DNA of 38,748 nucleotides from positions 1-38,748 of the forward strand of contig DASRTE010000171.1 in NCBI GenBank assembly GCA_035656095.1, in the 5' to 3' direction. Below the pieces are notes generated by a model, which was given only the letters and a program-made list of their open reading frames with translations, had not been told where the DNA came from and made no database searches. Positions 23,274 to 30,570 of this stretch are shown in pieces. Position 1 is the stretch's first letter, and each line of letters opens with the position of its first letter. A program made the translations under genes and the position numbers. Source of the stretch: DASRTE01 sp035656095. GTDB taxonomy: Bacteria; Actinomycetota; Actinomycetes; Jiangellales; Jiangellaceae.

Positions 23274-23734
23274 TCGGCCAACAGCTCGGTCGCGGGCCGT
23301 CCGGCCTGGTATCCGTCGCGCAGTTGGTAGGTGTCACGCATCAGGTAGAGGGTCGTGTACTGGTCCCGATCGGGGTGCAGGGCGCGGTAGGCGTCGGCGA
23401 TGGCCTGCATCAGCGACGGGTCGGCGAGGATCCGGCCGAGTTGACCCTCGACCTCGGCGCGGCCGATACCGGTGCCGGTCGCGTGCAGCGCGACGGGCAC
23501 GCGTTCGAGGCCGCCCTCGGTGTCGGCGAGCATGTACACCGAGCGGACCTGGCTGTCGAGGTCGTGAGCGCTGGCGTACTGGGCCATCGACCCGAACGGG
23601 AAGTAGTCGTCGCTGTCGGCGAGCGTCCCGTGCACGAGGGCGGCGATGCCGGCCAGTGCCATGCCCACCCGCCATGCCCGGCCTCGCCGGGACAGCCGAA
23701 GCGGGGCCCGGGTCTCGGCTCCGGCTGTGCTCAC
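23258..23734 (-). CDS. Single-helix membrane-anchored partner of the HTTM protein
   Basis: About 158 residues: a basic N-terminus, one membrane helix (AWRVGMALAGIAALVHGTL), and an extracytoplasmic domain (YFPFGSMAQYA ... RIGR-like and LYLMRDTYQLRDGYQ). Similar short proteins are paired with HTTM genes in actinobacteria, with which this one overlaps by 16 nt, so a two-subunit membrane complex is likely. Starts available are the GTG at 23734 or the TTG at 23743. The divergent groEL control region begins directly upstream. No enzymatic motif recognised. Confidence 0.7.
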   Translation of the reverse strand: MSTAGAETRAPLRLSRRGRAWRVGMALAGIAALVHGTLADSDDYFPFGSMAQYASAHDLDSQVRSVYMLADTEGGLERVPVALHATGTGIGRAEVEGQLGRILADPSLMQAIADAYRALHPDRDQYTTLYLMRDTYQLRDGYQAGRPATELLAEWDVR

Positions 23735-23804
23735 GACCGCCAAGGGTAACGGCGCGACGGGGGTGACCCCCAGTGCTACCGGGGTGCGGTGCGGCGGCCC
23801 CCGG

Positions 23805-23831
23805 CTTGCACTCTCCGGTGCCGAGTGCTAA
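23805..23831 (+). promoter_or_regulatory. CIRCE element 1 (HrcA operator)
   Basis: CTTGCACTC, 9 nt, GAGTGCTAA: the right arm is a perfect match to CIRCE (TTAGCACTC-N9-GAGTGCTAA) and the left arm matches 7 of 9. It overlaps the groEL promoter, so HrcA bound here would block RNA polymerase. Confidence 0.93.
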
Positions 23832-23834
23832 ACA
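23806..23834 (+). promoter_or_regulatory. groEL promoter
   Basis: TTGCAC (23806-23811), 17 nt, TAAACA (23829-23834). Both hexamers lie in or next to CIRCE 1, and the predicted start near 23841 falls inside CIRCE 2. The leader is then about 146 nt. Confidence 0.6.
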
Positions 23835-23838
23835 CGGA

Positions 23839-23865
23839 TTAGCACTCTGCAGATGAGAGTGACAA
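23839..23865 (+). promoter_or_regulatory. CIRCE element 2 (HrcA operator)
   Basis: TTAGCACTC, 9 nt, GAGTGACAA: the left arm is perfect and the right arm matches 7 of 9. It lies 7 nt after CIRCE 1. The two perfect arms face each other across the 7-nt gap and also form an inverted repeat with one another. Confidence 0.9.
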
Positions 23866-23986
23866 CGATAGGTACCGGGTCGACGAGGTCCCGGTGTCCC
23901 GGCGACAGGAGCCGGGCCGCCGTTGCCGTCCGTCGCGGGCGTCGAGCCGGATCTTCCACCCGCTACCCGGGAGGACCAGGAAACCC

Positions 23987-25615
23987 ATGCCCAAGATCAT
24001 TGCCTTCGACGAGGAGGCGAGGCGTGGCCTCGAGCGCGGCATGAACCAGCTTGCCGACGCGGTACGGGTCACGCTCGGACCCAAGGGTCGCAACGTCGTC
24101 CTCGAGAAGAAGTGGGGCGCGCCGACCATCACCAACGACGGTGTCTCCATCGCCAAGGAGATCGAGCTCGAGGACCCGTGGGAGAAGATCGGGGCCGAGC
24201 TCGTCAAGGAGGTCGCGAAGAAGACCGACGACGTCGCCGGCGACGGCACCACCACGGCCACCGTGCTCGCCCAGGCGCTCGTCCGCGAGGGCCTGCGCAA
24301 CGTGGCGGCCGGTGCCAGCCCGATGGCGCTCAAGCGCGGTATCGAGAAGGCCGTCGAGGCCGTCGCGGAGCAGCTGCTCCTCTCGGCCAAGGATGTCGAG
24401 ACCAAGGAGCAGATCGCCGCGACCGCGTCGATCTCCGCTGCCGACACGCAGATCGGCGAGCTCATCGCCGAGGCCATGGACAAGGTCGGCAAGGAAGGTG
24501 TCATCGCCGTCGAGGAGAGCAACACCTTCGGGCTCGAGCTCGAGCTCACCGAGGGTATGCGCTTCGACAAGGGGTACATCTCCGGCTACTTCGTCACCGA
24601 CGCGGAGCGCCAGGAGGCCGTCCTCGAGGATGCCCACGTCCTGCTGGTCGAGTCGAAGATCTCCAGCGTCAAGGACCTCCTTCCGCTGCTGGAGAAGGTC
24701 ATGCAGGCCGGCAAGCCGCTGCTGATCATCGCCGAGGACGTCGAGGGTGAGGCCCTGGCGACCCTGGTGGTCAACAAGATCCGCGGGACGTTCAAGTCCG
24801 TCGCGGTGAAGGCGCCGGGCTTCGGCGACCGTCGCAAGGCCATGCTGCAGGACATCGCGATCCTCACCGGTGGCCAGGTCATCAGCGAGACCGTCGGTCT
24901 GAAGCTGGAGAACGCGACGCTCGACCTGCTCGGCCGGGCCCGCAAGATCGTCGTCACCAAGGACGAGACGACCATCGTCGAGGGCGCCGGTGACGCCGAC
25001 CAGATCGCCGGCCGGGTCAGTCAGATCCGCACCGAGATCGACAACTCCGACAGTGACTACGACCGCGAGAAGCTCCAGGAGCGTCTGGCCAAGCTCGCCG
25101 GCGGCGTGGCCGTCATCAAGGCAGGGGCGGCCACCGAGGTCGAGCTCAAGGAGCGGAAGCACCGCATCGAGGACGCGGTGCGCAACGCGAAGGCCGCCGT
25201 CGAGGAGGGCATCGTCGCCGGTGGTGGCGTCGCTCTCATCCAGGCGGCCCAGAAGGCGTTCGAGAAGCTCGAGCTCGACGGCGACGAGGCCACTGGCGCC
25301 AACATCGTCAAGGTCGCGGTCGAGGCGCCGGTCCGGCAGATCGCGATCAACGCCGGCCTCGAGGGCGGCGTCGTGGTCGAGCGGGTGCGCGGGCTCGAGG
25401 CCGGTTACGGTCTCGACGCCAACACCGGCGAGTACACCGACATGATCAAGGCCGGAATCATCGACCCGGCCAAGGTCACCCGGTCGGCGCTGCAGAACGC
25501 CGCGTCGATCGCCGGGCTGTTCCTCACCACCGAGGCCGTGATCGCCGACAAGCCCGAGAAGGAGAAGGTTCCTGCCGGCCCGGGCGGCGGCGACATGGGC
25601 GGCATGGACTTCTGA
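23987..25615 (+). CDS. groL: 60-kDa chaperonin GroEL (GroEL2 type)
   Basis: An ATP-driven double-ring protein-folding chamber. The 542 residues are full length: N-terminal MPKIIAFDEEARRGLERGMN, the ATP-site signature DGVSIAKEIELEDPWEKIGA, the catalytic block VAGDGTTTATVLAQ, the apical domain (ESKISSVKDLLPLLEK), and the end GGGDMGGMDF. A Gly/Met tail and the absence of groES upstream mark it as the stand-alone GroEL2 of actinobacteria rather than the His-tailed GroEL1. GGAGGACC precedes the ATG. Two CIRCE operators control it through HrcA, so it is heat-inducible. A hairpin terminator follows. Confidence 0.97.
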   Translation: MPKIIAFDEEARRGLERGMNQLADAVRVTLGPKGRNVVLEKKWGAPTITNDGVSIAKEIELEDPWEKIGAELVKEVAKKTDDVAGDGTTTATVLAQALVREGLRNVAAGASPMALKRGIEKAVEAVAEQLLLSAKDVETKEQIAATASISAADTQIGELIAEAMDKVGKEGVIAVEESNTFGLELELTEGMRFDKGYISGYFVTDAERQEAVLEDAHVLLVESKISSVKDLLPLLEKVMQAGKPLLIIAEDVEGEALATLVVNKIRGTFKSVAVKAPGFGDRRKAMLQDIAILTGGQVISETVGLKLENATLDLLGRARKIVVTKDETTIVEGAGDADQIAGRVSQIRTEIDNSDSDYDREKLQERLAKLAGGVAVIKAGAATEVELKERKHRIEDAVRNAKAAVEEGIVAGGGVALIQAAQKAFEKLELDGDEATGANIVKVAVEAPVRQIAINAGLEGGVVVERVRGLEAGYGLDANTGEYTDMIKAGIIDPAKVTRSALQNAASIAGLFLTTEAVIADKPEKEKVPAGPGGGDMGGMDF

Positions 25616-25639
25616 GTCCAGCCCGCACCCTGCGACACG

Positions 25640-25677
25640 AGGGGCGGCGTTCCGGCAACGACCGGGGCGCCGCCCCT
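25640..25677 (+). terminator. Hairpin terminator after groEL
   Basis: AGGGGCGGCG (25640-25649) pairs with CGCCGCCCCT (25668-25677), 25 nt after the groEL stop, with an 18-nt loop and a short TTC after the stem. Confidence 0.75.
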
Positions 25678-25753
25678 TCATGTTCCCCGTGCCGACGGCC
25701 GCGACGTCCGTCTACGCAGCCCTCTCGTCGCTTGAGGGATGGCCTTCGTCGCG

Positions 25754-25847
25754 CTTTGCATTGCGCACTCATACGCAGCGGCACACCACGAGCAACCCGG
25801 CTCGTCTGAGTCGGTGTGCCCGCTGCGTCCCGGTGTGCAATGCAAGC
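25754..25847. repeat. Large imperfect palindrome with GCGCAATGCAA-type ends
   Basis: The left arm (about 25754-25787, CTTTGCATTGCGCACTC and onward to GGCACACC) is complementary, with a few mismatches, to the right arm at 25813-25847 (GGTGTGCCCGCTGCGT, then GTGCAATGCAAG). The apex contains a further 6-bp stem, ACGAGC against GCTCGT. As RNA or single-stranded DNA this folds to a stem of about 34 bp. No coding pattern fits: translations of every frame are repetitive and unlike proteins. See the companion hairpin at 25891-25918. Confidence 0.8.
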
Positions 25848-25866
25848 CCTTGGTGGCTGTTGCGTC

Positions 25867-25918
25867 GGTGTGCGCAATGCAGAGTCCCGATTGCATTGCG
25901 CCAGGGTGCGCAATGCAA
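25867..25918. repeat. Further copies of the repeat: half-unit plus 11-bp hairpin
   Basis: GGTGTGCGCAATGCA (25867-25881) is a lone forward copy. It is followed by a perfect hairpin: TTGCATTGCGC (25891-25901), loop CAGGGT, GCGCAATGCAA (25908-25918). Together with the palindrome at 25754-25847 this makes five copies of one core within about 165 bp, in both orientations. The rest of the 366-nt gap (25616-25981) holds the groEL terminator and nothing else I recognise. Confidence 0.82.
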
Positions 25919-25981
25919 AGGCGGAGGAACAAGATGGGTGGGTCGGCACTCGGAGGTCGCCGGCGATGCGACCCCGCCGCG

Positions 25982-26323
25982 TCACAACTCGCCGAGGGCG
26001 GCCACGACGATCCCGGACTTGTCGCACAGCCAGCGCGGATCCTGGCCGAGCGCGGGCTCGATGTGCAGCTCGTGGAGGTCGGTGTCGTCGCACACGGTGC
26101 ACCGCGGCCACCGGCCGATCTGCCCGTCGAGCAGGCGGTCCTGGACGTCCTGCGCCACCTGTCCGGCCACGTAGGAGGCTCCGTCGGGCCACTCGCCGAC
26201 CCACCAGCGCCGCTCGGTGACGACGTCCTCCAGCACGTCGACCGCCTCGGCCGAGTCGAGGCCACGTGCGCCGAGGTCGTGGAGCACCCGGGCGCGGGCC
26301 TCGAGCAACGGGTCGGCGCTCAT
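25982..26323 (-). CDS. Conserved-looking hypothetical protein with CxxC
   Basis: A 113-residue protein. It begins MSADPLLEARARVLHDLGARG, has an acidic middle (EDVVTERRWWVGEWPDGASY), and then RCTVCDDTDLHELHIEPALG, whose C-x-x-C with a later cysteine (RWLCDKSG) could bind zinc. Longer upstream readings are antisense to the next gene and were rejected. The start at 26323 faces the CutC gene divergently, 79 nt apart. It ends just past the palindromic repeat cluster. I do not recognise the family. Confidence 0.68.
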   Translation of the reverse strand: MSADPLLEARARVLHDLGARGLDSAEAVDVLEDVVTERRWWVGEWPDGASYVAGQVAQDVQDRLLDGQIGRWPRCTVCDDTDLHELHIEPALGQDPRWLCDKSGIVVAALGEL

Positions 26324-26402
26324 CGTCCGATGGTGCCAGCCGCGCCGACGCCGTGGCACGCCCAGGTGCTGACAGACTGGCGCTGTCGAGAGGAGGGCTC
26401 CG

Positions 26403-27107
26403 GTGCGGCCGTTGCTCGAGATCATCGCGCTGGGGGGAGGCGACGCCACCGGAGCGCAGGACGGCGGGGCGGACCGGCTCGAGGTGGTCGCCGACATGGA
26501 CTCCGACGGTCTGACGCCCACGGTCGAGACGGTGCGCGACCTCAAACGGGAGTGCGACCTTCCGTTGCGGGTCATGCTGCGCGCCAACGACGGGTTCTCG
26601 ACCAGTGGCTCGGAACTCACCCGCCTGCAGGGCGCTGCCCACCAGCTGGCCGAGGCCGGCGCCGACGGCTTCGTGCTCGGATTTCTCGGCCCCACGGTCG
26701 AGATCGACGTCGACGCGACCCTCGCACTCGCCGATGAGTTCGGCAGCCTGCCGTGGACTTTCCACCGCGCCGTCGACAATGCGCTCGACTACAACCGTGC
26801 CTGGGAGCGGCTGCGGATGATGCCGCGGCTGGACACCGTGCTGACGGCCGGCTCGGCCCGTGGCGTGCCGGCAGGGCTCGACGAACTGTGCCGCCGGGCG
26901 GCCGACGATCCCGTAGCTGCCGGGTTGATCATGGCCGGCGGAGGGCTCCAGCCGGACCACGTGCCCTGGCTGGCCCGGGCCGGAGTCCGCAAGTTCCACG
27001 TCGGGTCCCGGGTGCGTCCCGGCGGCTCGTGGAAGGCGTACGTCGACGCGTCCATGGTCCGGTCGTGGCGCATCCTGGTCGACGACGCCGTCGCCGCCGC
27101 ACTGTGA
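26403..27107 (+). CDS. cutC: CutC family protein
   Basis: A 234-residue TIM-barrel protein of the CutC family, historically linked to copper tolerance though its true reaction is unsettled. Conserved segments: GGADRLEVVADMDSDGLTPT near residue 22, VMLRANDGF (usual form V-M-I-R-P-R), GADGFVLGFL, FHRAVDNALDY, VLTAGSARGV, and the Gly-rich IMAGGGLQPD. The catalytic-looking Arg and His residues of the barrel mouth are present. The GTG start follows GGAGGG. Downstream DUF4031 begins 10 nt later, suggesting an operon. Confidence 0.87.
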   Translation: MRPLLEIIALGGGDATGAQDGGADRLEVVADMDSDGLTPTVETVRDLKRECDLPLRVMLRANDGFSTSGSELTRLQGAAHQLAEAGADGFVLGFLGPTVEIDVDATLALADEFGSLPWTFHRAVDNALDYNRAWERLRMMPRLDTVLTAGSARGVPAGLDELCRRAADDPVAAGLIMAGGGLQPDHVPWLARAGVRKFHVGSRVRPGGSWKAYVDASMVRSWRILVDDAVAAAL

Positions 27108-27117
27108 TCCGGCCGAC

Positions 27118-27387
27118 GTGATCTACGTCGACCCGCCGATGTGGCCGGGGCACGGGCGACTGTGGTCGCACCTGGTGTCCGACGCCTCCTATACCGAACT
27201 GCACGCGTTCGCGGCGGCCGTCGGCATCCCCGCCCGGGGGTTCGAGCGCGACCACTATGACGTCCCCGCGGAGATGTTCCAGCGCGTCGTGGCAGCCGGG
27301 GCGGTGCCGGTCAGCAGCCGCGAGGTCGTACGGCGGCTGGAGGCCTCGGGCCTCAGGAGGCGGAAGCGCCACCCCGCAGCAGGATGA
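27118..27387 (+). CDS. DUF4031 domain protein
   Basis: An 89-residue protein matching the DUF4031 pattern: it starts VIYVDPPMWPGHGRLWSHLVSD, has LHAFAAAVGIPARGFERDHYD, and ends with a helix REVVRRLEASGLR. Function is unknown; the family is often found beside HD-domain or metal-dependent hydrolase genes. It starts 10 nt after cutC and its 3' end overlaps the convergent HD-domain gene by 35 nt, so the two transcripts would be antisense there. Confidence 0.84.
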   Translation: MIYVDPPMWPGHGRLWSHLVSDASYTELHAFAAAVGIPARGFERDHYDVPAEMFQRVVAAGAVPVSSREVVRRLEASGLRRRKRHPAAG

Positions 27388-27973
27388 GCTCGGTCTCGAC
27401 GTTGCGCCGGGCCCTGTCCTCCCAGCGGTCGCGTGCCGTCGTGGTCGAGAAGAGCGGGTTTCGGGCCAGCAGCGCTTCGAGAACCGCCGCCCGCCCACGC
27501 CGAAACTCCTCCTCCGGGACCCGCGCATACTCCTCCCGCACCGCGGCGGCGTACCCCGCGTACGCGACCGGGTCACCACCGAGAACGGCCAGATCGGCGT
27601 CGCACAGCACGCCACCGTTGCGGTCACCGGGTGCAGGGTCGTGTCCGTCCGTGAGCGCGACGAGCCGCGCCACCTCGGACACCAGGGCGTCATGGAGTCC
27701 CGCGGCACGGAGCACCGAGTCGGCGAGCACGGCGCTGTCCCACTCGTCGGCGCCCGGCCGGCCGGTGTACACGGCGTCGTGGAACCAGGCGGCCAATCTC
27801 ACGGCGTCGGCGTCGTCGGCTTCGCCGGCCAGCTCGTCCACGCTGTCGAGGACCGCTGTGAGGTGCCTCACGTCGTGGTAGCGGCGGTGCGGCTCCGACC
27901 AGCGTCGGAGCAGATCGCGGCCGGTTTCGTCGTCGATCGAGAGGCGTCGCCACCGTGCGATCAGGTCCTCCAT
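27353..27973 (-). CDS. HD-domain metal-dependent phosphohydrolase-like protein
   Basis: A 206-residue helical protein. The HD metal site is visible: HRRYHDVRH (His29-His37) and WFHDAVY (His65, Asp66), with a further DxH-type segment in ALTDGHDPAPGD and CDADLAVLGG. Such proteins are annotated as predicted metal-dependent HD superfamily phosphohydrolases; substrate unknown, possibly nucleotides. The ATG at 27973 gives the expected beginning (MEDLIARWRRL); CATGAT 6 nt upstream may be a leaderless -10. Confidence 0.87.
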   Translation of the reverse strand: MEDLIARWRRLSIDDETGRDLLRRWSEPHRRYHDVRHLTAVLDSVDELAGEADDADAVRLAAWFHDAVYTGRPGADEWDSAVLADSVLRAAGLHDALVSEVARLVALTDGHDPAPGDRNGGVLCDADLAVLGGDPVAYAGYAAAVREEYARVPEEEFRRGRAAVLEALLARNPLFSTTTARDRWEDRARRNVETELILLRGGASAS

Positions 27974-28057
27974 CCCGCTATCATGGACGCAGCACAGGGT
28001 TCCCGTGCGCGTCTGGTGGTGGGGAGACGCGCCGCGGTTCGTCGTTCCGGAGCACCT

Positions 28058-29350
28058 GTGTCGCCCATCACCTCCTACCGACGGTTGCTCGCCCTGACCG
28101 GGCCCGGCTACGTCGTCGTCGCCTTCCTCGGCCGGCTGCCGCTCGCCATGAGCCAGCTCGGCACGCTTCTGCTCGTCTCCACCGCCACCGGAAGGTACGC
28201 GGCCGGCGGGTTGGCGGCCGGTGCGCTCGCCGTCGCGAACGCCGTCGGCGCTCCGGTCGCGGGCAGCATTGCGGACCGCGTCGGGCAGCGACCCGTGGTG
28301 ATGGTCCAGGCGCTCACATCGTCCGCCGCCCTGGTCGCGCTCGTCGTCCTGGTGTCCTCTGCAGCGGACCTGCCCGTCATCGTGGCCGTGGCCGCGGCTG
28401 CGGGACTGTCGATGCCGCAGGTCGGCTCGCTGGCCCGCGTCCGATGGCGGCCGATCACACGGGAAGCCGGAAGCGTGCAGCCCCGCCTCGTAGATGCCGC
28501 GTTCTCCTACGAGGGCGCCGCGGACGAGGCATCGTTCGTCCTCGGTCCGGCACTGGTGGGGGCGCTGGCCGTCGTGGTCGATGCCGGCGGCGCCCTGCTC
28601 GCCGCTGCCGGGCTGCTCGCCGTGTTCGGGTGCTGGTTCGCACTGCATCCGACCGCTGAGGCGACCCACCGGGAACGACCGGCGGCCACCGGTCGCCGTG
28701 ACCGGCTGATGACACCCGTCATGGCCGGCCTGGCCGGTGCGCAGGTGCTCATCGGAGTCGTGTTCGGTGCGGTGCAGACCGGAACGACGGTGCTGGCGAC
28801 GACCGATGGCAGGCCCGGGCTGGCCGGCCTCCTGCACGCGCTGCTCGGGATCGGCAGCGTCGTCGCGGGACTGGCGTGCACGGCGCTCCCGGCGCGGTTC
28901 GGCTACGAGCGGCGAATCCTCGTCTTCGCCGCCGGACTGCTGGTGCTCTCGTCACCGCTGCTGCTCGTCGACTCGCTCGGGATGCTCGTTCCGGCCGTCA
29001 CCGCCCTGGGGTTCGCGGTCGCGCCGTACATGATCAGCGTGTTCATGGTCGCCGAGCGGATCGTCTCGCTGCGGCGGCTCGGTGCGGCGATGACGCTTCT
29101 CGCCGGAGCCACCGGCATCGGCTATGCCCTCGGCTCGGGTATCGCCGGTCGGTTGGCCGACGCCGGCGGTCATACTCCGGCGTTCGCGGTCGCGGTGACG
29201 GCCGGCGCCCTTGCCGTCGCGCTCGCCGCGGCGTCGGCGCGGCGGTTGGCCGTCGCGGGCGCCAGGACGGCCGATCCGGCCCCGGACCGCCCGCAGCGCG
29301 GCCCCGACGGTGCGCGTCACCCGCAGGAACGCAGCACGAGCAGCGCATAG
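28058..29350 (+). CDS. Major facilitator superfamily transporter
   Basis: A 430-residue membrane protein with about twelve helices. The MFS loop 2-3 motif GSIADRVGQRPVV is present after helix 2, and the second half repeats the fold (LPARFGYERRILVFAAGLLV). The substrate cannot be predicted; members of this type often export drugs or metabolites. The GTG at 28058 follows GGAG; an ATG at 27983 would add 25 unhydrophobic residues and lacks a Shine-Dalgarno sequence. The last 34 nt overlap the convergent M20 peptidase gene. Confidence 0.87.
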   Translation: MSPITSYRRLLALTGPGYVVVAFLGRLPLAMSQLGTLLLVSTATGRYAAGGLAAGALAVANAVGAPVAGSIADRVGQRPVVMVQALTSSAALVALVVLVSSAADLPVIVAVAAAAGLSMPQVGSLARVRWRPITREAGSVQPRLVDAAFSYEGAADEASFVLGPALVGALAVVVDAGGALLAAAGLLAVFGCWFALHPTAEATHRERPAATGRRDRLMTPVMAGLAGAQVLIGVVFGAVQTGTTVLATTDGRPGLAGLLHALLGIGSVVAGLACTALPARFGYERRILVFAAGLLVLSSPLLLVDSLGMLVPAVTALGFAVAPYMISVFMVAERIVSLRRLGAAMTLLAGATGIGYALGSGIAGRLADAGGHTPAFAVAVTAGALAVALAAASARRLAVAGARTADPAPDRPQRGPDGARHPQERSTSSA

Positions 29351-30570
29351 GCCCGGGCGCAGGCGACGAGGTCGGCCGAGGCGACGTGTTCGTCGGCCGC
29401 GTGGGCGACCGCGAGGTCGCCCGGGCCGAGGAGGAGCGTCGGGATGCCGGCGGCGGCGTAGAGCCGTAGGTCCGAGCCGCTCGGTGCGCCCTTTGCCTCG
29501 GGCGTCCACCGGGCAGCGTCCGTACAGGCGGACCGGACGTCGTCGAGCAGGCCGTGTCCGTCGGGGAGCTTGCCCGATGCGAACACCCCGCCCGGCCAGC
29601 TCACCCGCGCAGGATGCGCCGACAGCCAAGGGTCGCCCTCGCACGCGGCCGCCACGGTGGACTCGAACTCCGCCCGCGCCCGCTCGACCGGCTCGCCGAT
29701 CCGCACGCCGTACCGCCCCTCGGCCACCAGCAGGTCGGGTACCGTGCTGGCCCAGTCGCCGGCCCGGACGACACCGATCGACAGCGGGTAGGCGATGCCG
29801 AGGTGGGCCAGGGAGGGATCCACGTCGCGATTGCGCCGGCGCTCGAGCTCTCGGAGTGCCGCCAGGACCGGGGTCGCCGCCTCGAGGGCCGAGACGCCTT
29901 CGGTGCGCGCCGAGCCATGGGCCGCCTGCCCGGGAACCTCGAGGCGGAAGGTCAGCGAACCGGCGTTCGCCGTCACGACCGTCGCACTCGACGGCTCTGC
30001 GATGACGCACGCATCGCCTCCGTGGCCGCGCCGGAGGGTGGCGTGGGCCCCGATCCCGCCGTCCTCCTCGCCGACGACGCAGTGAACGGCGACGGATCGC
30101 CGCAGCCGGACCCCGGTCGCGCGCAGCGCGGAGATCGCACCCAGGACGGCAGCCAACCCGCCCTTCATGTCACACGTGCCGCGGCCGTAGAGCAGGCCAC
30201 CGGCGCCGCGCAGGCGCCAGGGATCGGACGTCCACGCACCCAGGTCGCCCGGAGGCACGACGTCGGTGTGCCCGGCGAGGATCAGGGCGGGCGCTGACGC
30301 ACCGAGCGTGCCGACGCAGCCGATGGCCTCGTTCCGGACGACCTCCTCACCGGGATAGCCGGGCGACTCGCGCAGTGCCGGAAGATCGAGGGTCCAGAGG
30401 TCGACCTCGGCGCCGAGCGCCGCCAGGAGGTCGCCGCACCATCGTTGGACCGCCACCTCGCCCGGAGAGCCACCGATGCTGGGAATCGCGACCATCGTGG
30501 CGAGGTCGGCCACGATCGCGTCGGCGTCGACGGCCTCGACGACCCGGCGTTCGGTGGGGCTGAGCGTCAC
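29317..30570 (-). CDS. M20 family metallopeptidase (ArgE/DapE-like)
   Basis: A 417-residue two-domain amidohydrolase. Zinc-site residues: His101 and Asp103 in AGHTDVVPPGD, Asp134 in GRGTCDMKGG, catalytic Glu168/169 in VGEEDGG, and a C-terminal ligand region around PSGSDLRLY and HAADEHV. This resembles acetylornithine deacetylase or succinyl-diaminopimelate desuccinylase; without arg or dap neighbours the substrate is open. The GTG start overlaps the helR-like stop in a GTGA, so translation is coupled to it. Confidence 0.9.
   Translation of the reverse strand: MTLSPTERRVVEAVDADAIVADLATMVAIPSIGGSPGEVAVQRWCGDLLAALGAEVDLWTLDLPALRESPGYPGEEVVRNEAIGCVGTLGASAPALILAGHTDVVPPGDLGAWTSDPWRLRGAGGLLYGRGTCDMKGGLAAVLGAISALRATGVRLRRSVAVHCVVGEEDGGIGAHATLRRGHGGDACVIAEPSSATVVTANAGSLTFRLEVPGQAAHGSARTEGVSALEAATPVLAALRELERRRNRDVDPSLAHLGIAYPLSIGVVRAGDWASTVPDLLVAEGRYGVRIGEPVERARAEFESTVAAACEGDPWLSAHPARVSWPGGVFASGKLPDGHGLLDDVRSACTDAARWTPEAKGAPSGSDLRLYAAAGIPTLLLGPGDLAVAHAADEHVASADLVACARAYALLVLRSCG

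Noticed and set aside
23963..25681. 572-residue minus-strand ORF opposite groEL
   Set aside because: Mirror frame of a conserved GroEL; low-complexity Leu/Asp/Gly sequence, no Shine-Dalgarno sequence and no domain.
25754..25918. CRISPR array
   Set aside because: Core copies occur in both orientations with unequal spacing and no cas genes are near.
25739..26737. Long plus-strand ORF through the repeat cluster
   Set aside because: Its repeated Cys-Ile-Ala-His and Ala-Met-Gln pieces are translations of the DNA repeats, and its remainder is antisense to the 25982-26323 gene or out of frame with CutC.
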